64,000 nt of DNA from Phialocephala subalpina (taxonomy: Eukaryota; Ascomycota; Leotiomycetes; Helotiales; Mollisiaceae): NCBI GenBank assembly GCA_900073065.1, contig FJOG01000043.1, positions 242,775 through 306,774 on the forward strand, written 5' to 3'. Positions 1 through 12,059 of the stretch are shown here, one piece after another. The notes beneath the pieces are model-generated. The model saw only the letters and a program-made list of their open reading frames with translations. It made no database searches and was not told the DNA's origin. Each line of letters begins with the position of its first letter. Position 1 is the stretch's first letter. Position numbers and translations under genes: made by a program.

Positions 1-79
1 TGAATGGATTGTATAGAGTTGATCTTTACTTGCTTTAACTTCTTGTGAGAGTGAAGTGATATGACTTTGGGATTGGGGG

Positions 80-935
80 ATGTGCTGGTTGAGGGTTGAG
101 CATCTGGCTTGCGCTTGGCATCGGAAGCAGCAATGCCAATTCAAGTATCTTGACTTGATTTCTTCTTCTCAAAACAAGACGGTGTCTGTTTAGGTGATGC
201 GACCTTGGTCTGCAGTAATGTGCTGTTTCAAAGTCGAACAATGAGCTAAGACCCCCCCTTTTCGGCTATCTTCTCTTTCCGGCCACTTTTTATAACCTTT
301 CTAATTCTATGGAAAATTAATATAACTATATAAAACTTGAAATATAAACTCTTTACATATAAATAAATAAATTAAAAAATATATATAATTATTTGGATTA
401 CGTAATTAAAGTTAAAAAAATTTACTATATAAACTTTTAAAAATATAATTTAAAAAATGAACTATTAATAGAAATCCTTATATATTATATACTTTGAGTT
501 TTATTATTTTAGTGGAATTAATTTTTCTTTTTTAAACTTGTTTTATTAATATTCAAAAAAATTATTTATAAATTTATAAAATTTCAAATTTATATATAAT
601 TGATTTTAAACTTTAATTACGTAATCCAAATAATTATATTTTTTTTAATTTATTTATCTATATGTAAAGAGTTTATATTTCAAGTTTTATATAGTTATAT
701 TAATTTTCCATAGAATTAAAAAGGTTATAAAAAGTGGCCGGAAAGAGGGGATAGCCGGAAAAAGGGGGGGGACATCTTTAATGCTTGGGATCAGTAGTAG
801 TAATTCCAGTATCTTAGCTTGACTTGTTCCATTCCAAAGTGACGAAATGTCCGTTTGCGTGCTGTGACGTGAGGTTGGGGCAATGTGCTGGTTTGGACTT
901 GGACATTTCAGCCATGCTTGTTTGGTATCAGAAGC
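80..935. repeat. Diverged direct repeats flanking the TIR element
   Basis: Segments near 80-190, 782-880 and 880-935 share a diverged common unit with the order ATGTGCTGG, a CAT-rich stretch, GCTTGG.ATC, AGTATCTT and CTTGACTTG. The copies are imperfect and were found by eye. The inverted-repeat element at 251-774 lies between them, so it may have inserted into an older tandem array. No coding potential was recognised. Confidence 0.4.
251..774. mobile_element. MITE-like element with long terminal inverted repeats
   Basis: The left arm (about 251-418) and right arm (about 606-774) are inverted copies of each other for roughly 165 bp. Both begin with a C/G-homopolymer, then a CTTTTCGGCTATC-like block and a CTTTCCGGCCAC block, and then run into AT-rich sequence containing TTACGTAAT. 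The interior (about 420-605) is very AT-rich and has no transposase. This fits a non-autonomous DNA transposon or a RIP-mutated remnant. No clear target-site duplication is visible. Confidence 0.7.
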
Positions 936-1070
936 AGAAGTAGGGATACAAAGTTCGTATTCCAACACACCACTTCCTGTAACGCCAAAACCTCCTCCCG
1001 GTTAATAGACTTGTCGCATACTCCAGTATATCCCAGCAAGATAAACTCCCAAGATCCACCACCGCTCCAT

Positions 1071-3315
1071 CTATTCATCCATCTCAAGTTCATCCTCCGC
1101 CTCAAGCACCTCAGCACCTTCACGTCTCCGTTTGTCAGATCCATAACCCTGTTTTCCCTCGATTCTCTTTCGCTTGCTACCGGCTTTGCTGAAATCTCTT
1201 TCAAAATCTTTCAGATACTGCAGACCCTGAAGAATATCCTTCGCACTCAATGCTCGCTTGTCGTTGACCGCCAGAGCATGTGCTACCCGCACAATATTCT
1301 TGATTTCCCTCCCATTAATCTCTTCCGCCGAGACTTTCTTTAAAAATTTCGCATCTAGCCAGCGAGGGTGCTCTGGGTTGGTGGCTTTGAGAACGAATGT
1401 CTTCCAGAGCCCACTTCTGGCTTTGGCTGACAGGGGAGGATAGGTGAGGCATAGGTGGATCCGAGACTTGAAGGCGGCGTCGATAGTTTCGACTCGATTG
1501 GTGGTTAGGATTAGGGTTCCTTCAAAGTACTCCAGTATGCGCAGCAGAACTGCAGCCTTTGTCAGCTCGATGTTACAGGATGAACTGGCCAGTGGAAAGC
1601 TTACCGGAGACTTGCTCGTTTCGCAACATGTCGCTTCCACTTCCGCCTCTTTCTTGCATAAAGACGTCTGCTTCGTCGAGGAGTACAATTGAATTCCACT
1701 TAGAAGCTCTGGCAAGAGAAAGTGAGAGCAACTTGTCTGAAGTTGCAAAAGGTCTAAAATCAGACCTTGAAAGTGTATAGAGTGGCCTCTCTGAATAGTC
1801 GGCGATGCTCTCTGGTACACATTATTATCTACTCGGTACAGCAATGACGTAGTTCAACTCACCTGCAGTGAATGTCTTTCCCACACCTGGTGGTCCGTGT
1901 AATAGGATTATGAGACCTTTTCCCTTGCCAGCAATCAAGTCGTCAAATCGAGCTGTCCTCTCGTCCTGTGACTTGACGAGGGAGGAGAGTATTTTCTTCA
2001 AGCCTTCGGCAAGCACTAAACTTTGAAATGCGTCCTTATTGTATTTGACTGGTCGCAAGTCTGAAACGTGATAGAGTCCCCATCTCTTTGTGGCTAGGGA
2101 AAATCCGTACGTCAACGGGAAGCATATAGCTAGTTCCTCATCCGACATTCGTAAGTGGTCATCCCGTTCAGTTCGAAAAATCTTAGTGTCAGGAATTCGT
2201 CCGCGAATTTTGTCGCCATTACCATCAGAGTATTCTCCATTGTCGACAATGATTCGTTCTTCTATCTTGCATTTTGTATTAGCTAACGTCCTTTCTGAAA
2301 GTGAGTCAATGGATCAACTTACATGCTCATAAGAACGTCGGTAGGCTTCGGCGCCTGTGGGTTTGACAATTCCATTGTACATCAAATGATGTACCCCAAG
2401 TAAGGTAGTGTACATTCTCCCCCTCTCCATCGCAAACTGTGAGATGCGTTCTTTCTCCTCACAGTACTCCAGTGGAAAGATGTTCATCTCAGTAAAAGGT
2501 TTATACCCATCAAATTTGTCAATTCTCACAACGTAAAAAATGTAGTTGAAGTCTTTCCCGTCGAGGGATGTCGCTATCATCTCTGTTTTCACGTCCCAGT
2601 AGCCCACTAATTCGGACGGTTCGTACTTTGTCATCGTTCTTAGTCTGCAAATGAATGGAATCCCGCTCCAATCCTTGTAATACAAAAGGCTGCCAGGCTT
2701 GAAAGCCATCCAGAGATCCTGAAACTCAAGACCGGGAGGGACATCTCCATTTTGCATGAGTTTCTCGTAGCTGCAGATCTCCCTGGCAAGTATCTTCTTC
2801 ATGTACTCAAGACAGAACTTGACATGTTCCTTCACATTCTTGTCTTGGCTCTTCGACGCATATGCTTGAAGCTCGGCACGATAGTGGAATAGGCATCTAG
2901 GAGCGTCGTAAATAAGAATCGGCCCACTGGAATTGATGTTGACACCGGGATACGATCCGACAACCGCTTTCAAAGCTGTTCTGATGTAAGGCGATCTGAT
3001 GTCTAGCCGTGTAGTCTCGAGATCTCTTTTGATCGAGTAGTATCTTACGAGTACCAGAGCAGCATCAACGAATGGCTTTTCGGCCCGGTTGAAATCAGAT
3101 CTACTCCCGCTTTGCAGAAGAACTGCTTCGCCGCGACTGTTGTATCGTCTTTCGTACATGTGAATTTCACATTTTGTGCCTTCTACAGGGAGGACATCGT
3201 TATCTTCGTCCAAGGCTGCGAAAGTATTGCTGTATGGATTGGAAGTTGTCTCTATCCTTTGAGTCTGAGCAATGGTCGATTTGCGATCGCTCCGACGAAG
3301 TGAGCTTCTGTTCAT
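1071..3315 (-). CDS. AAA+ ATPase, fungal type with DUF7025-like N-terminal region
   Basis: This is predicted to be an ATP-driven AAA family protein of 693 aa; its substrate is unknown. I read four exons: 3315-2323, 2265-1863, 1811-1605 and 1549-1071. The introns are 57, 51 and 55 nt with GT/AG ends and they join in frame. The N-terminal 330 residues resemble the DUF7025 region that precedes the AAA core in fungal proteins (motifs LYYKDWSGIPF and HHLMYNG). Walker A is GPPGVGKT in exon 2. Walker B is IVLLDEADVFMQER in exon 3, and exon 4 carries a sensor-like ILTTNRVETID. The C-terminus is basic (KRKRIEG...DKRRR) and then acidic, so a nuclear role is possible. The TGA at 2314-2316 in the exon 1 frame lies inside the first intron and is not a defect. 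Confidence 0.88.
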
Positions 3316-5395
3316 GATGGAAAATGGAACTTTTCTGGTAAGCGATTACTTGACGATTGTAGGAGATCAGAGAATATGTAACCTAAGATTACTTGAGGAA
3401 CGTCTCACCGATTTAACTCCGTTCAAGTGAAAATGCGAGCTGCGAGTAAGAGTTAAGTCATCCAATGAGTGTTTATTGATTCAGAACCCACATGACGCAA
3501 AGAGTAGGTAGTCTAAAGCAGCGGCAACAAGACTTTAAGCCTGCAAGCCTCGTTTCGCTCACCGCTGTAGGCTCCCTCCTGAGCGGCTGAGCCTCCTCCA
3601 ACCCCCAAACCCCAACCAGCCTTGCGTACAATTGTTACATCTGAACCGTAAAACGAGGCGAAACGAGGGGCAAAAAGCCAAGACGGCCAACAATTTCAGA
3701 CTTGAGCCCAGTCGTATCCTTAAATACATCAGTCACCATCCAATCACCCCTCTCAACCCCCAATGAGTACGAAGTTAATCTGAGATGCCGCATCCAATTG
3801 AATTATTTCCTGGTACCCAAAGATACAGAAGCGATATTGTTGAAAGGATGTTCGCTTGAGGACTCCTGAAGCCATCGCTGAAGCATGGGAGCCGGGTATG
3901 GCAAGCGAGGCTGGCCCTTGTGCCGCAAGGGAGTGATCGATGGGGTGTTGTACCCGCTCGTAGTTTGTCCGTTGGATGGCAGCGGCTCTCGGGACCCGGC
4001 TCCAGAACCGGCATGTGATCCCTATATTTACTGTTTAAACAAACTTTGACAGAGAAGTGAGTGACGGACCTCGTGGTGCTGGGCCGTACCCTCAAGCTCC
4101 TTCTGCTTTGTGTCATTGCTCGACATGATAAAAACGTTTGGACCAGTTGGTTGATGACCGACTTCCAGATTCGGACAAAGGATGCACGTGGAGAAGATGG
4201 TTTTGGAGATGCCGCTGAGAGCAATAGATACTCAAAACGAGAGCTGCTTCAGACTTAGCAAAGAATAGAGAGGTGATATGAACCTTCTCCTTGACATTGT
4301 CTCTCATCCAGTCTTTTATACAGGAGCCGTTCAACTTGTTCACGTTTGAGGTTCTTTCAGAACTTTTGCAGCAAGTTGAGTCGCATACTGACGGACATGT
4401 GAGCACTGAATCAGCTCCAACTCTCCCAGTAAAATAATTCAGTCGACCATAACCCTGGTGAAATCCCAGCATAGACCTGGCAAATTGCCAGTATGAAGGA
4501 ATTGAGATTTTTTGTGAACTTTCTGAATATCATCGGTACCGTAATCACCCAGAATAGGCGATGAATGCCGAGTAGTATGAGGCGAGATTGTTTGACAATC
4601 CCTGGAATGACCAGATTGCCCTCTGCAGGGACGTAGCCCTGAAGTCGGGCGGCTGCATCTTTGGGTTCCTCCGAATTCTTTGCACAAGCATGCACGGGCG
4701 ATGCAGAATCATCCCTTGTGAGATTGTCCGAGATTGTTGAGAACTTTTGTCAACTTTTGAAGTGAAGGCTATCGGATATTGACTGATGCCGATGGTGCCC
4801 GGAGATTTTGTGTTGTGGTGCACTGGTGGCCATGCGTGGACGAATCTCAGTGGGAAGAATCTTTGTGAACTTTGCATAGCCATCTGCGTGGCTCCCACCC
4901 AAAACAAGGAAGAGACTCGTAAACCTTCTAAAATTGCTCGAGATCGCCGTGGGGTAATAGCCGGTGCCCCTCCTTTGTGAGCATTAGCGAGCAAAAGCAC
5001 CGCCTATTAGGGACGCCACAAATTATGCGAGGCGGCCGTGACTTTGGAGAACTTTTGGAACTTTTGCTTAAGGTGCAGCCTGGTCCTGCTGTCGCAGCCG
5101 TGGCTGTTTTCCCAACATTTTGCTGTAAGACGGCCACCCCGTGGCGGGGCGATGAATTGCTGCCTCCACTTACAGTCAGTCGGTGGCACAGCCTGGCAAG
5201 GCGATTTGTTCCAGCTAAAGCGGCGGATGATGGCTCTCTTTGTGAACTTTTGCGAACCTCAAATTCTTAACCCCTTCTATAATAGGGGATGTGCGGTGCC
5301 CACTGGAACTGGAAAGGTAGTTAACATCATCCATTGTTTTTGAGAAGACTGCCCTTCTCGTTCCCCGTCTCTTCCCAAGACCTGCGCGAGCGAAC
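3316..5395. other. Intergenic region, no supported gene; cluster of GAACTTT motifs
   Basis: No open frame here has recognisable domains or plausible splicing. Between about 4355 and 5250 the motif GAACTTT(TG) recurs at least seven times on the plus strand (near 4359, 4516, 4741, 4867, 5049, 5056 and 5243), often as TTTGTGAACTTT. It could be a degenerate repeat or a cluster of binding sites upstream of the Clr5 gene. A CTATAATAGG box near 5276 could be the core promoter of that gene. Confidence 0.5.
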
Positions 5396-8075
5396 ATGAA
5401 CTCGATCAACAATCTCCTGCCTCCAGAAGGCTACGATTGGGAGGTTCCGCATATGTCGGACACCCATTCTGAGGGCCATGCGGGTCCATCTAACACCGTC
5501 GTCCAGTCCGGTGCTCTTGGAACCAATCCTTTCGGGTCTTTCCGCCCGGGTACGGGAAACACCCAATCAACTTTTCAACACGATGGCCACCATTTTGCGA
5601 CCGAGGACGTGATAATGGAAGAGCAAGCGGCTACCCCTCAAGAAAATTTTCCTGGACCTTCTGATTCTCCTCGGCGAAGGTCTGCCCGCAGGAGTAGGAA
5701 CGGAAATGCCGACTTGCAGAGCTACAAAGAGGAACTGAAGAGGCTGTACTTGATTGAGAATAAAAGCCTCAAAGCTGTTATGGCATACATGAACCGGAAG
5801 TACTCCTTACCCGAGTCGTAAGTACACAATGCTTCGTTGCAATGGAGGAAACTGACAATATGTAGAGCAAAACGATATAAAGAACAGTTCGACGCTTGGG
5901 GCTGGCGAAAGAACCTCCCTGGAGAGTATGCACAATGGATGGCTCAGAAGGCACACAAGAGAAAGAGAGAAGATGGAAAAGATACAGTCTTCATATACGG
6001 AGGTGGTGAATGGGACAAGGGGGCTGCGGAAAAAAGCGCAGCTAGGTCGAAAAAGACTCGCAAGGGGACAGAAACTATTGGTGAGCAGTCTGCCGAGTCA
6101 TAGAAGGGCCACTTCTAACGTATTTCAGTGGTCGATACACCCAGTGAAATCAACTATCGAACACCGGGGAGCGTTGTGATGACGCCTCAGAATGCTATGT
6201 CGCCGCCGGAAATTCCAGGGAAAGGAAAGCAAAGGGAACAAGCCTCATCTGAGTCCGAGGATGAAGAGAACGACCTCAACCTTAGTTGGCGCGGCCACTC
6301 GAGAGAACAACTCATCGCTGTCTTCGAATCGGCTCGCAGTCATGCTGAAAAGCAGTCGAGCGAGGCTGAAGAGTTGTTCTCGACAGCCTTGGATGGATAT
6401 GCATATCTCCTCGGGCCAACCCATGAAGAGGCCGTCAAAGTTTCATTCGCCATGGCCTCCTTCTACACTGAGCAAGATCGATCGACAGACGCCGATAGAG
6501 TCCTCGAGGACGTTTGTCGCTGCCACATATCGAAATTTGGGATTGAGGACCGACGTACTCAGCAATTGATTCTCCAAGTTGTCGAGGTTCTGAACGGATG
6601 GAATCNNNNNNNNNNNNNNNNNNNNNNNNNNNNNNNNNNNNNNNNNNNNNNNNNNNNNNNNNNNNNNNNNNNNNNNNNNNNNNNNNNNNNNNNNNNNNNN
6701 NNNNNNNNNNNNNNNNNNNNNNNNNNNNNNNNNNNNNNNNNNNNNNNNNNNNNNNNNNNNNNNNNNNNNNNNNNNNNNNNNNNNNNNNNNNNNNNNNNNN
6801 NNNNNNNNNNNNNNNNNNNNNNNNNNNNNNNNNNNNNNNNNNNNNNNNNNNNNNNNNNNNNNNNNNNNNNNNNNNNNNNNNNNNNNNNNNNNNNNNNNNN
6901 NNNNNNNNNNNNNNNNNNNNNNNNNNNNNNNNNNNNNNNNNNNNNNNNNNNNNNNNNNNNNNNNNNNNNNNNNNNNNNNNNNNNNNNNNNNNNNNNNNNN
7001 NNNNNNNNNNNNNNNNNNNNNNNNNNNNNNNNNNNNNNNNNNNNNNNNNNNNNNNNNNNNNNNNNNNNNNNNNNNNNNNNNNNNNNNNNNNNNNNNNNNN
7101 NNNNNNNNNNNNNNNNNNNNNNNNNNNNNNNNNNNNNNNNNNNNNNNNNNNNNNNNNNNNNNNNNNNNNNNNNNNNNNNNNNNNNNNNNNNNNNNNNNNN
7201 NNNNNNNNNNNNNNNNNNNNNNNNNNNNNNNNNNNNGGGGAACTGATGCGCTTGCCTTCCTTGCTCGGTCCAAGGATTTGGTTGAATCTGAATCTGGCAT
7301 AACTACAAGCGGAAGAAAGAAGCCTCGAGGACGAGGGAAGAGAGTTCGGACTCGGAAGATCGTACCGGACAACGAACTACTCGAAATAGCGGAGGACATA
7401 GTGTCAACTAAAAGCTCAGCTCGGATTGACTATGGTATTGGAGTCGCACGTACACACGTCGCAGCAAATGATGTTGCTGCTGAAGCCTTCCTCCAAGCGA
7501 TAATTCAGCACTGCGAAAGTGATCCAATCGCCCTCGAGATACAAAATCTGAAGGCTCGGAGCGAGCTCCTGAAGTTTTACAATAAGACCAAGCAAGAAAT
7601 GGCGTATAGAGCAACGTTCTTGAATGCTGTTGACGCGGCGACGACCGTCATTTCACGTGAGAAATGGGAGAAGCAACATTTCAAGAGCTTTGAGGTTTTG
7701 GAAGCACTGCTTGAGCTTTCTGCTTCTGTCCTGAGGGGCGGGTTCGAGGACGAGGCTTGGTCACTCTTTAACAAGATTGAGCACAAAGCTGAAGACGACT
7801 TCGGTTGGGACGAGGAGCGTACTGTCTGGGGAAAGATTAGCATTGGGATCATTTATGAGAGGACGAAAGGGTGGGAGTATGCGAAGTCGTGGTTTAATCA
7901 TGCATATGCTGCTTCCATGATTGCCAATGGCGAGGAAGATGGAATTACCAAAGCTCTTCAAGTGGCACTGGATAAGCATCACTTTTCTTACCTTTCAGAC
8001 GAGGGGAGGCCGTTCAAGACTATCTTTGGGGTTAGCGGCATTACTTTCAGGCCTGCAAGATTGCATATAGACTGA
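5396..8075 (+). CDS. Clr5-domain protein with TPR-like C-terminal region (interrupted by assembly gap)
   Basis: Exons are 5396-5817, 5866-6080 and 6129 onward; both introns are 48 nt with GTAAGT/GTGAGC donors. Splicing joins YKEELKRLYLIENKSLKAVM (exon 1) to KRYKEQFDAWGWRKN (exon 2). This is the fungal Clr5 N-terminal domain, named for an S. pombe silencing factor and assumed to bind DNA or chromatin. The rest is helical, with paired-helix repeats suggestive of TPRs (for example near 6330-6500 and 7450-7950). The 631-nt N run lies inside exon 3. The frame before it and the frame after it (which resumes as GTDALAFLARSKDL) differ by one position, so the true gap length differs from the N count or contains an intron. 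A basic stretch (KKPRGRGKRVRTRK) follows the gap. The stop is TGA at 8073-8075. Confidence 0.8.
6606..7236. other. Assembly gap (631 N)
   Basis: This is a run of N inside the Clr5-domain gene. Protein sequence across it is unknown. Confidence 1.
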
Positions 8076-8351
8076 GAAGACTTTCATCTGTCTCGCTCGG
8101 TTCACATCTTTTTCGTCCACAGATGGCGGAGGGTATTTGCAAGGGATCTTTTTTAGTCAAGTCAATCAATGGACAGTTCGAGATCTTGTCGGAGCAGTAG
8201 CTGAGGTATGAGCAATGTATCACGTGCCATGATCGAGCATCGAGTTGTCCTCCTAGAGAACTTTGAACCTGTACCGTTCGAGCTTCTGGTATTGAGCAGC
8301 AGCACAAGTCTGGAGGAAGCGAAATGTCCTGCGTTAATGGATACCGTGTGT

Positions 8352-10614
8352 TCATGGAATTCCATAATAGGGAACCGGATATGGAGGCTTTAGATGCATC
8401 TCGCCCGATGCTCTGATGGGTTTTGTGATCGTTTGATTCTTGCATATAAAGTTGCACATTCCAATTCGAAACGGATTACCTAGCATGAGTCGATGTGTAC
8501 ATTCATTGCTGAAGTCGTATCGCTCTCCCCTCTGCCGCTCCTTGAAACGAGCCGCCCGTTTGCTTCCTTTTGTCGGCTCACGCGGATACCGAGGAGGCTG
8601 CGGTTTCGCGGAAGCGGCTAGACATTCATCAACGCAAATCTCGAACAGGATGCATGTGAGGGAGGAACAAATACAATTAACTTTCGGCGGCTGAGTGGGA
8701 TCTACATTCAATCGATGAAGATAACACCGAGAGCCGTCGTTATTGTATCGACAGTTGGTGCAAGCGCCATTGAATTCATCAGGTATGACCACGCACTTCT
8801 GGAAAGGCCCTAGAGGTTGTTTGATTCTTGCGCATGTATCACATGGTCCCTCTGTTTCCATACCACGAGTGTATGCAAGTGTTGCCTCCAAGTTGTATTT
8901 TCCTTTCTCCAAGGAATGTAGCTTCTTGCCCGGCCGTAACTCCAGGTCACGAACTTCAGCCTTTGCCCAAATTCGGGCCGCGTTTTGGGTTGGGCTATGG
9001 GGTAATTGTCCCAGAGGTGGGTATTCGATGTGATGGGCAGGTGGTGCAGTCGGTACATCATGACTTGATACATGTCTTTGACGAGCTCCTGTGTTGAGAG
9101 AAATCTCGACCCTTGTCTTGTGTAGGAAACTGTTGAGGTGGACATCGAAGTCATCTACAGTAAGGTCTGGACGTGGCGCATAGAGCTCTCTAGGACAATC
9201 CGAACATCCCATTCTTAGTAAGTTCATGAACTTGAGAGTGTCTGTTTAGGCGCATCAGCCAATTATTGTGAACATGTGCTAGGGTCACAGAGACGGAGAA
9301 ACAGAGGCCGTACCGAAAAAGGACTGCCCAGGGAGCAAAGGTGCGTCACATGGGACCTCGGTTCTAATACCGACGGCGATGGACCTCATCTCTACCTCAA
9401 ATCGATCATCTGGCCGAGTCTTTGCAAGCGATTCTAGTTTCTCAACGAGCCACTCGGGGCATTGTGGCTACCGCTCCAAATTAAAATGACTCGCTGGAAC
9501 GGAGGAAGCACTGTTAACAGGTACAGACATAGCTCCACTTGATGTCGATGTAACTGGAGGTTGAATCCCTAGTCTTTCGATGCTGGACATTGGTGGAATA
9601 TCACGCGTTGGGTCGTTAAGGCGCTGTCGTTTGGGGCTTGCTCCCCCGACAGAACTTTCCTCGACCTCTGAATCGCGGTTCATTCTCAAGGACGCAGGAA
9701 CAGGACGGTTTATGGAAATACTGCTGGCTGGTCCAAGTGGAGGTAAAGTTCTCGTAGTGGCAAGTGTGTCCGCAGAAGCCACTTCAGGGGCGATACCGGG
9801 AAGAAGTGTTGTGTTCGAGGGAGTGCCAGGTGACGTGGCTACAATCGGTCTCATATTTCCAGATACTCGAGTTCCAAGATCTGGAGGTTCACTAGCGGAA
9901 ACTGCAGCATTGGTGGATGTTCGAGGAGTTGTAGTGGAGGAGACCGCATTTTATTCGACTCTAGGATAGTTGGAAGAATGAGGACTTGTAGTGATTGTAG
10001 CATTGCTAGCTTTGTCTCCAGGATTTTTGAATATCCGATAAGTCGTGATCGGTAATGGGTTGCTGGCACGGGCACTGGCGATTTCGGACCTCGACGGAGG
10101 CGAAGTACGGGTGGGATTATCGACTTGGGTTCTTGGGCTTTCAGGAGTTCGAGTCCTTGCAGCAGATGAGACGTTGGTAGTTTGAGGTCCAGCATCGCTA
10201 GATGCTTGAGGGATTGCCGGGGCTCGAAAGTGTTGAGCTTGACATAGCAGGAGAGGGTATGCTCAAAGGGTTTGCTGCAAGGCTGATCCTTTCACCTGTG
10301 AGATCGATGGCTTGAGGGGCAGGAGCAATCGGCGGGGCGGCAATGGACCTCAAATTTGCGACCATATTGAAATCCACCTCTGCTAGTAATGCCCTCAGAG
10401 TCGGCGCACAAACACCCAGGATTCTGTCCCTCAAGATTGTGCATTGAGTGTTCCATTCCCTAAGCTGGTCGTGATAGACCTTCGTTGTTTTCTGAATCGA
10501 GACCATGCGGGCTTCCAGTGGCACTAGTACGTGTTTGGATAGTCCCAGCTCGGATATCCACTTCAAGGCGATAGGAAAGATGGTCCCTATATTCCGAAGG
10601 CCTTCGAAAATCAA
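8352..10614 (-). pseudogene. C-terminal half of a decayed 2OG-oxygenase-like gene, with DUF3716-like zinc motif
   Basis: Reading 10614 to 8352 on the minus strand gives a helical segment ending in AIDLTGE, a long Ser/Thr/Pro-rich linker, a WLVEKLESL...DDRFEVEM motif, a C-x2-C plus H-x3-H-type segment (GCSDCPRELYAP...FLHKTRVE), and a Cys motif CDTC...GPFQKC...GACTNC...RC that fits DUF3716. The same order of helical segment, IDFT and WLEDC...CIEC appears in the 1112-aa protein at 45996-49538, which is why I place it in that family. A clean intron (9313-9242, GTACGG to AAACAG) joins FF to DTLKFMNLLRMGC. Damage includes a frame change near 10200-10240 and an in-frame TAA at 9951-9953. A TAG at 9468-9470 could lie in a 57-nt intron (9524-9468). 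It probably belongs to the same locus as 10620-11752, with the central region deleted. Confidence 0.65.
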
Positions 10615-10619
10615 ATGAC

Positions 10620-11430
10620 GATCTAGTTGGGTTGACTAAAAGGTATCCAGTACCGTGGCATGGACTCGGATTGCCCATCCCAGCTAGTCAAGATGTGTTG
10701 CAAGTTCGCCAGATCAGCTTCTAGCACAGCTGCAGAGCAAGTCTTGTTCGTTTGTGTGTAACCAAAGGTATCCCTGAGGATAAGCCTGTGGCCTGAGGTA
10801 AGAGGTTCAGTCTTCAGACCAACGTCGAAGAATCTAGACAAATAAGAACAACCATATGCCGATGAAGAGGAGCAGATGCTGACAGTTCGTTCCCCACATG
10901 AAAGCAAGAAATTCCCCCTTCGTGTTCTGAGGGTAATATGACATCCAGGTAACCAAAGGCTGTTGATGTAGAGGCAGAGCTATCAAAATTAGCCAAAGTC
11001 CGGATCTTCTTGCTGGGATGAGGAAAATTACCATTCAGATGGTGGGATGTAGGCGTCGACCTCCTGCAGAAAAAGAGAAGGGCGGTTAAGATTAAGGTCA
11101 TGGTGCAGCGGAACGCCTAGCTCAGAGCAGATACCTATGACAAGGATGAGAAGCTTCTGATCCCATTCTGGATTCTTAGTCTTCCACTTTTCCTCTGGTA
11201 TCACCAAACTCGGCTGGTCGAGGTCGAATCCGCGAGGTCTGTCTCAACGCCAACTGCCCTGATCATCTGTAAATCGTTGGTCAGAAGTGGGAAACGTATG
11301 AAGTCGTGACCTTCGAGGTAGAGACAAGGGTTTGGCGCGTCGCGTATCTTGTTGCCTCTCCCCAGCAGGCCAGAGCCTTTGATATGGTCAAGGTGTTCTC
11401 CCAGCTTTCGCTTGATTTGCTCATGATCCA

Positions 11431-11463
<33 letters not shown>

Positions 11464-11752
11464 CTTCTTCCTCGCCTTCTGTGTCTTCTGCATCTTCGTC
11501 ATCGTCGTTTGCCTCGCCCCCCTCTTCATTATCCTCGATTTGGTTGAGCTGCATCGGCGAATCCTTCGAAGTTACAATATCTGCCTCGACGTGTATCTGT
11601 TCTGCGTTCTGAGCGATGTCTGTCGATGTTTGCTCCTGCTTTATCCATGTCTCCCCTTAGCTTTCCAGGTCTTCCCCGCTCGCGGAAGCACCACGCATAG
11701 GTCCAGAGCCCCCGACACCAGCGACGGCTAGGCTCGAGTCGTCGAGATCCAT
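10620..11752 (-). pseudogene. N-terminal half of a decayed 2OG-Fe(II) oxygenase-like gene
   Basis: The minus strand encodes an acidic head (a poly-Glu run from the TTC repeat at 11434-11470) and then DAPNPCLYLEGHDFIRFPLL, the signature that opens this fungal 2OG-Fe(II) oxygenase-like family. Later pieces match LDVILPSEHEGG and FFDVGLKTEPLTSGHRLIL. The potential start at 11752 gives 31 codons and then an in-frame TAA (11657-11659), after which the same frame continues into the acidic region; CAA to TAA by one C-to-T change would explain it. Several frame changes follow down to 10640. The position expected to hold a metal-binding His reads NFD before SSAS, so catalysis is doubtful. The central region seen in other members is missing between here and 10614. 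Confidence 0.65.
11434..11470. repeat. (TTC)n microsatellite encoding poly-Glu on the minus strand
   Basis: About twelve TTC units. On the minus strand they read as GAA codons inside the acidic head of the oxygenase-like pseudogene. Confidence 0.9.
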
Positions 11753-12059
11753 TCTTGGGGGTCGCACAAGATATCCTTTCAACGTCCAATGTCAAGGCCT
11801 TGTCGTCGGCACCTCTCTTTGCATATCGTTCCAGCTTGAAGAATCAGCAAGATGTCGGAGTCGGTGACAGGGGCATTGACCTACAGAATAGTGATTGCAA
11901 TGTTTCGAGGTTAAGTTTTCTCTCCGATGGTCAATTGCGCAGCAAAATGATGCGACGCGTCGAAGTAACGCGAAGTCGGCTTCTGCCAAGGAGCTTCGCT
12001 GCATCGGGTCACCGCCCAGGACTATCTGTGTTACCATAGTGTGCTGAGATTCTATCAAT

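Noticed and set aside
2295..2323. In-frame TGA and a 28-nt GT-AG segment in the AAA ATPase gene, suggesting a pseudogene or mini-intron
   Set aside because: A normal 57-nt intron (2322-2266) with a GCTAAT branch and an AAG acceptor joins the exons in phase and removes the stop.
11306..11731. Plus-strand frame with a long poly-Phe run
   Set aside because: It is the antisense of the poly-Glu region of the oxygenase-like locus.
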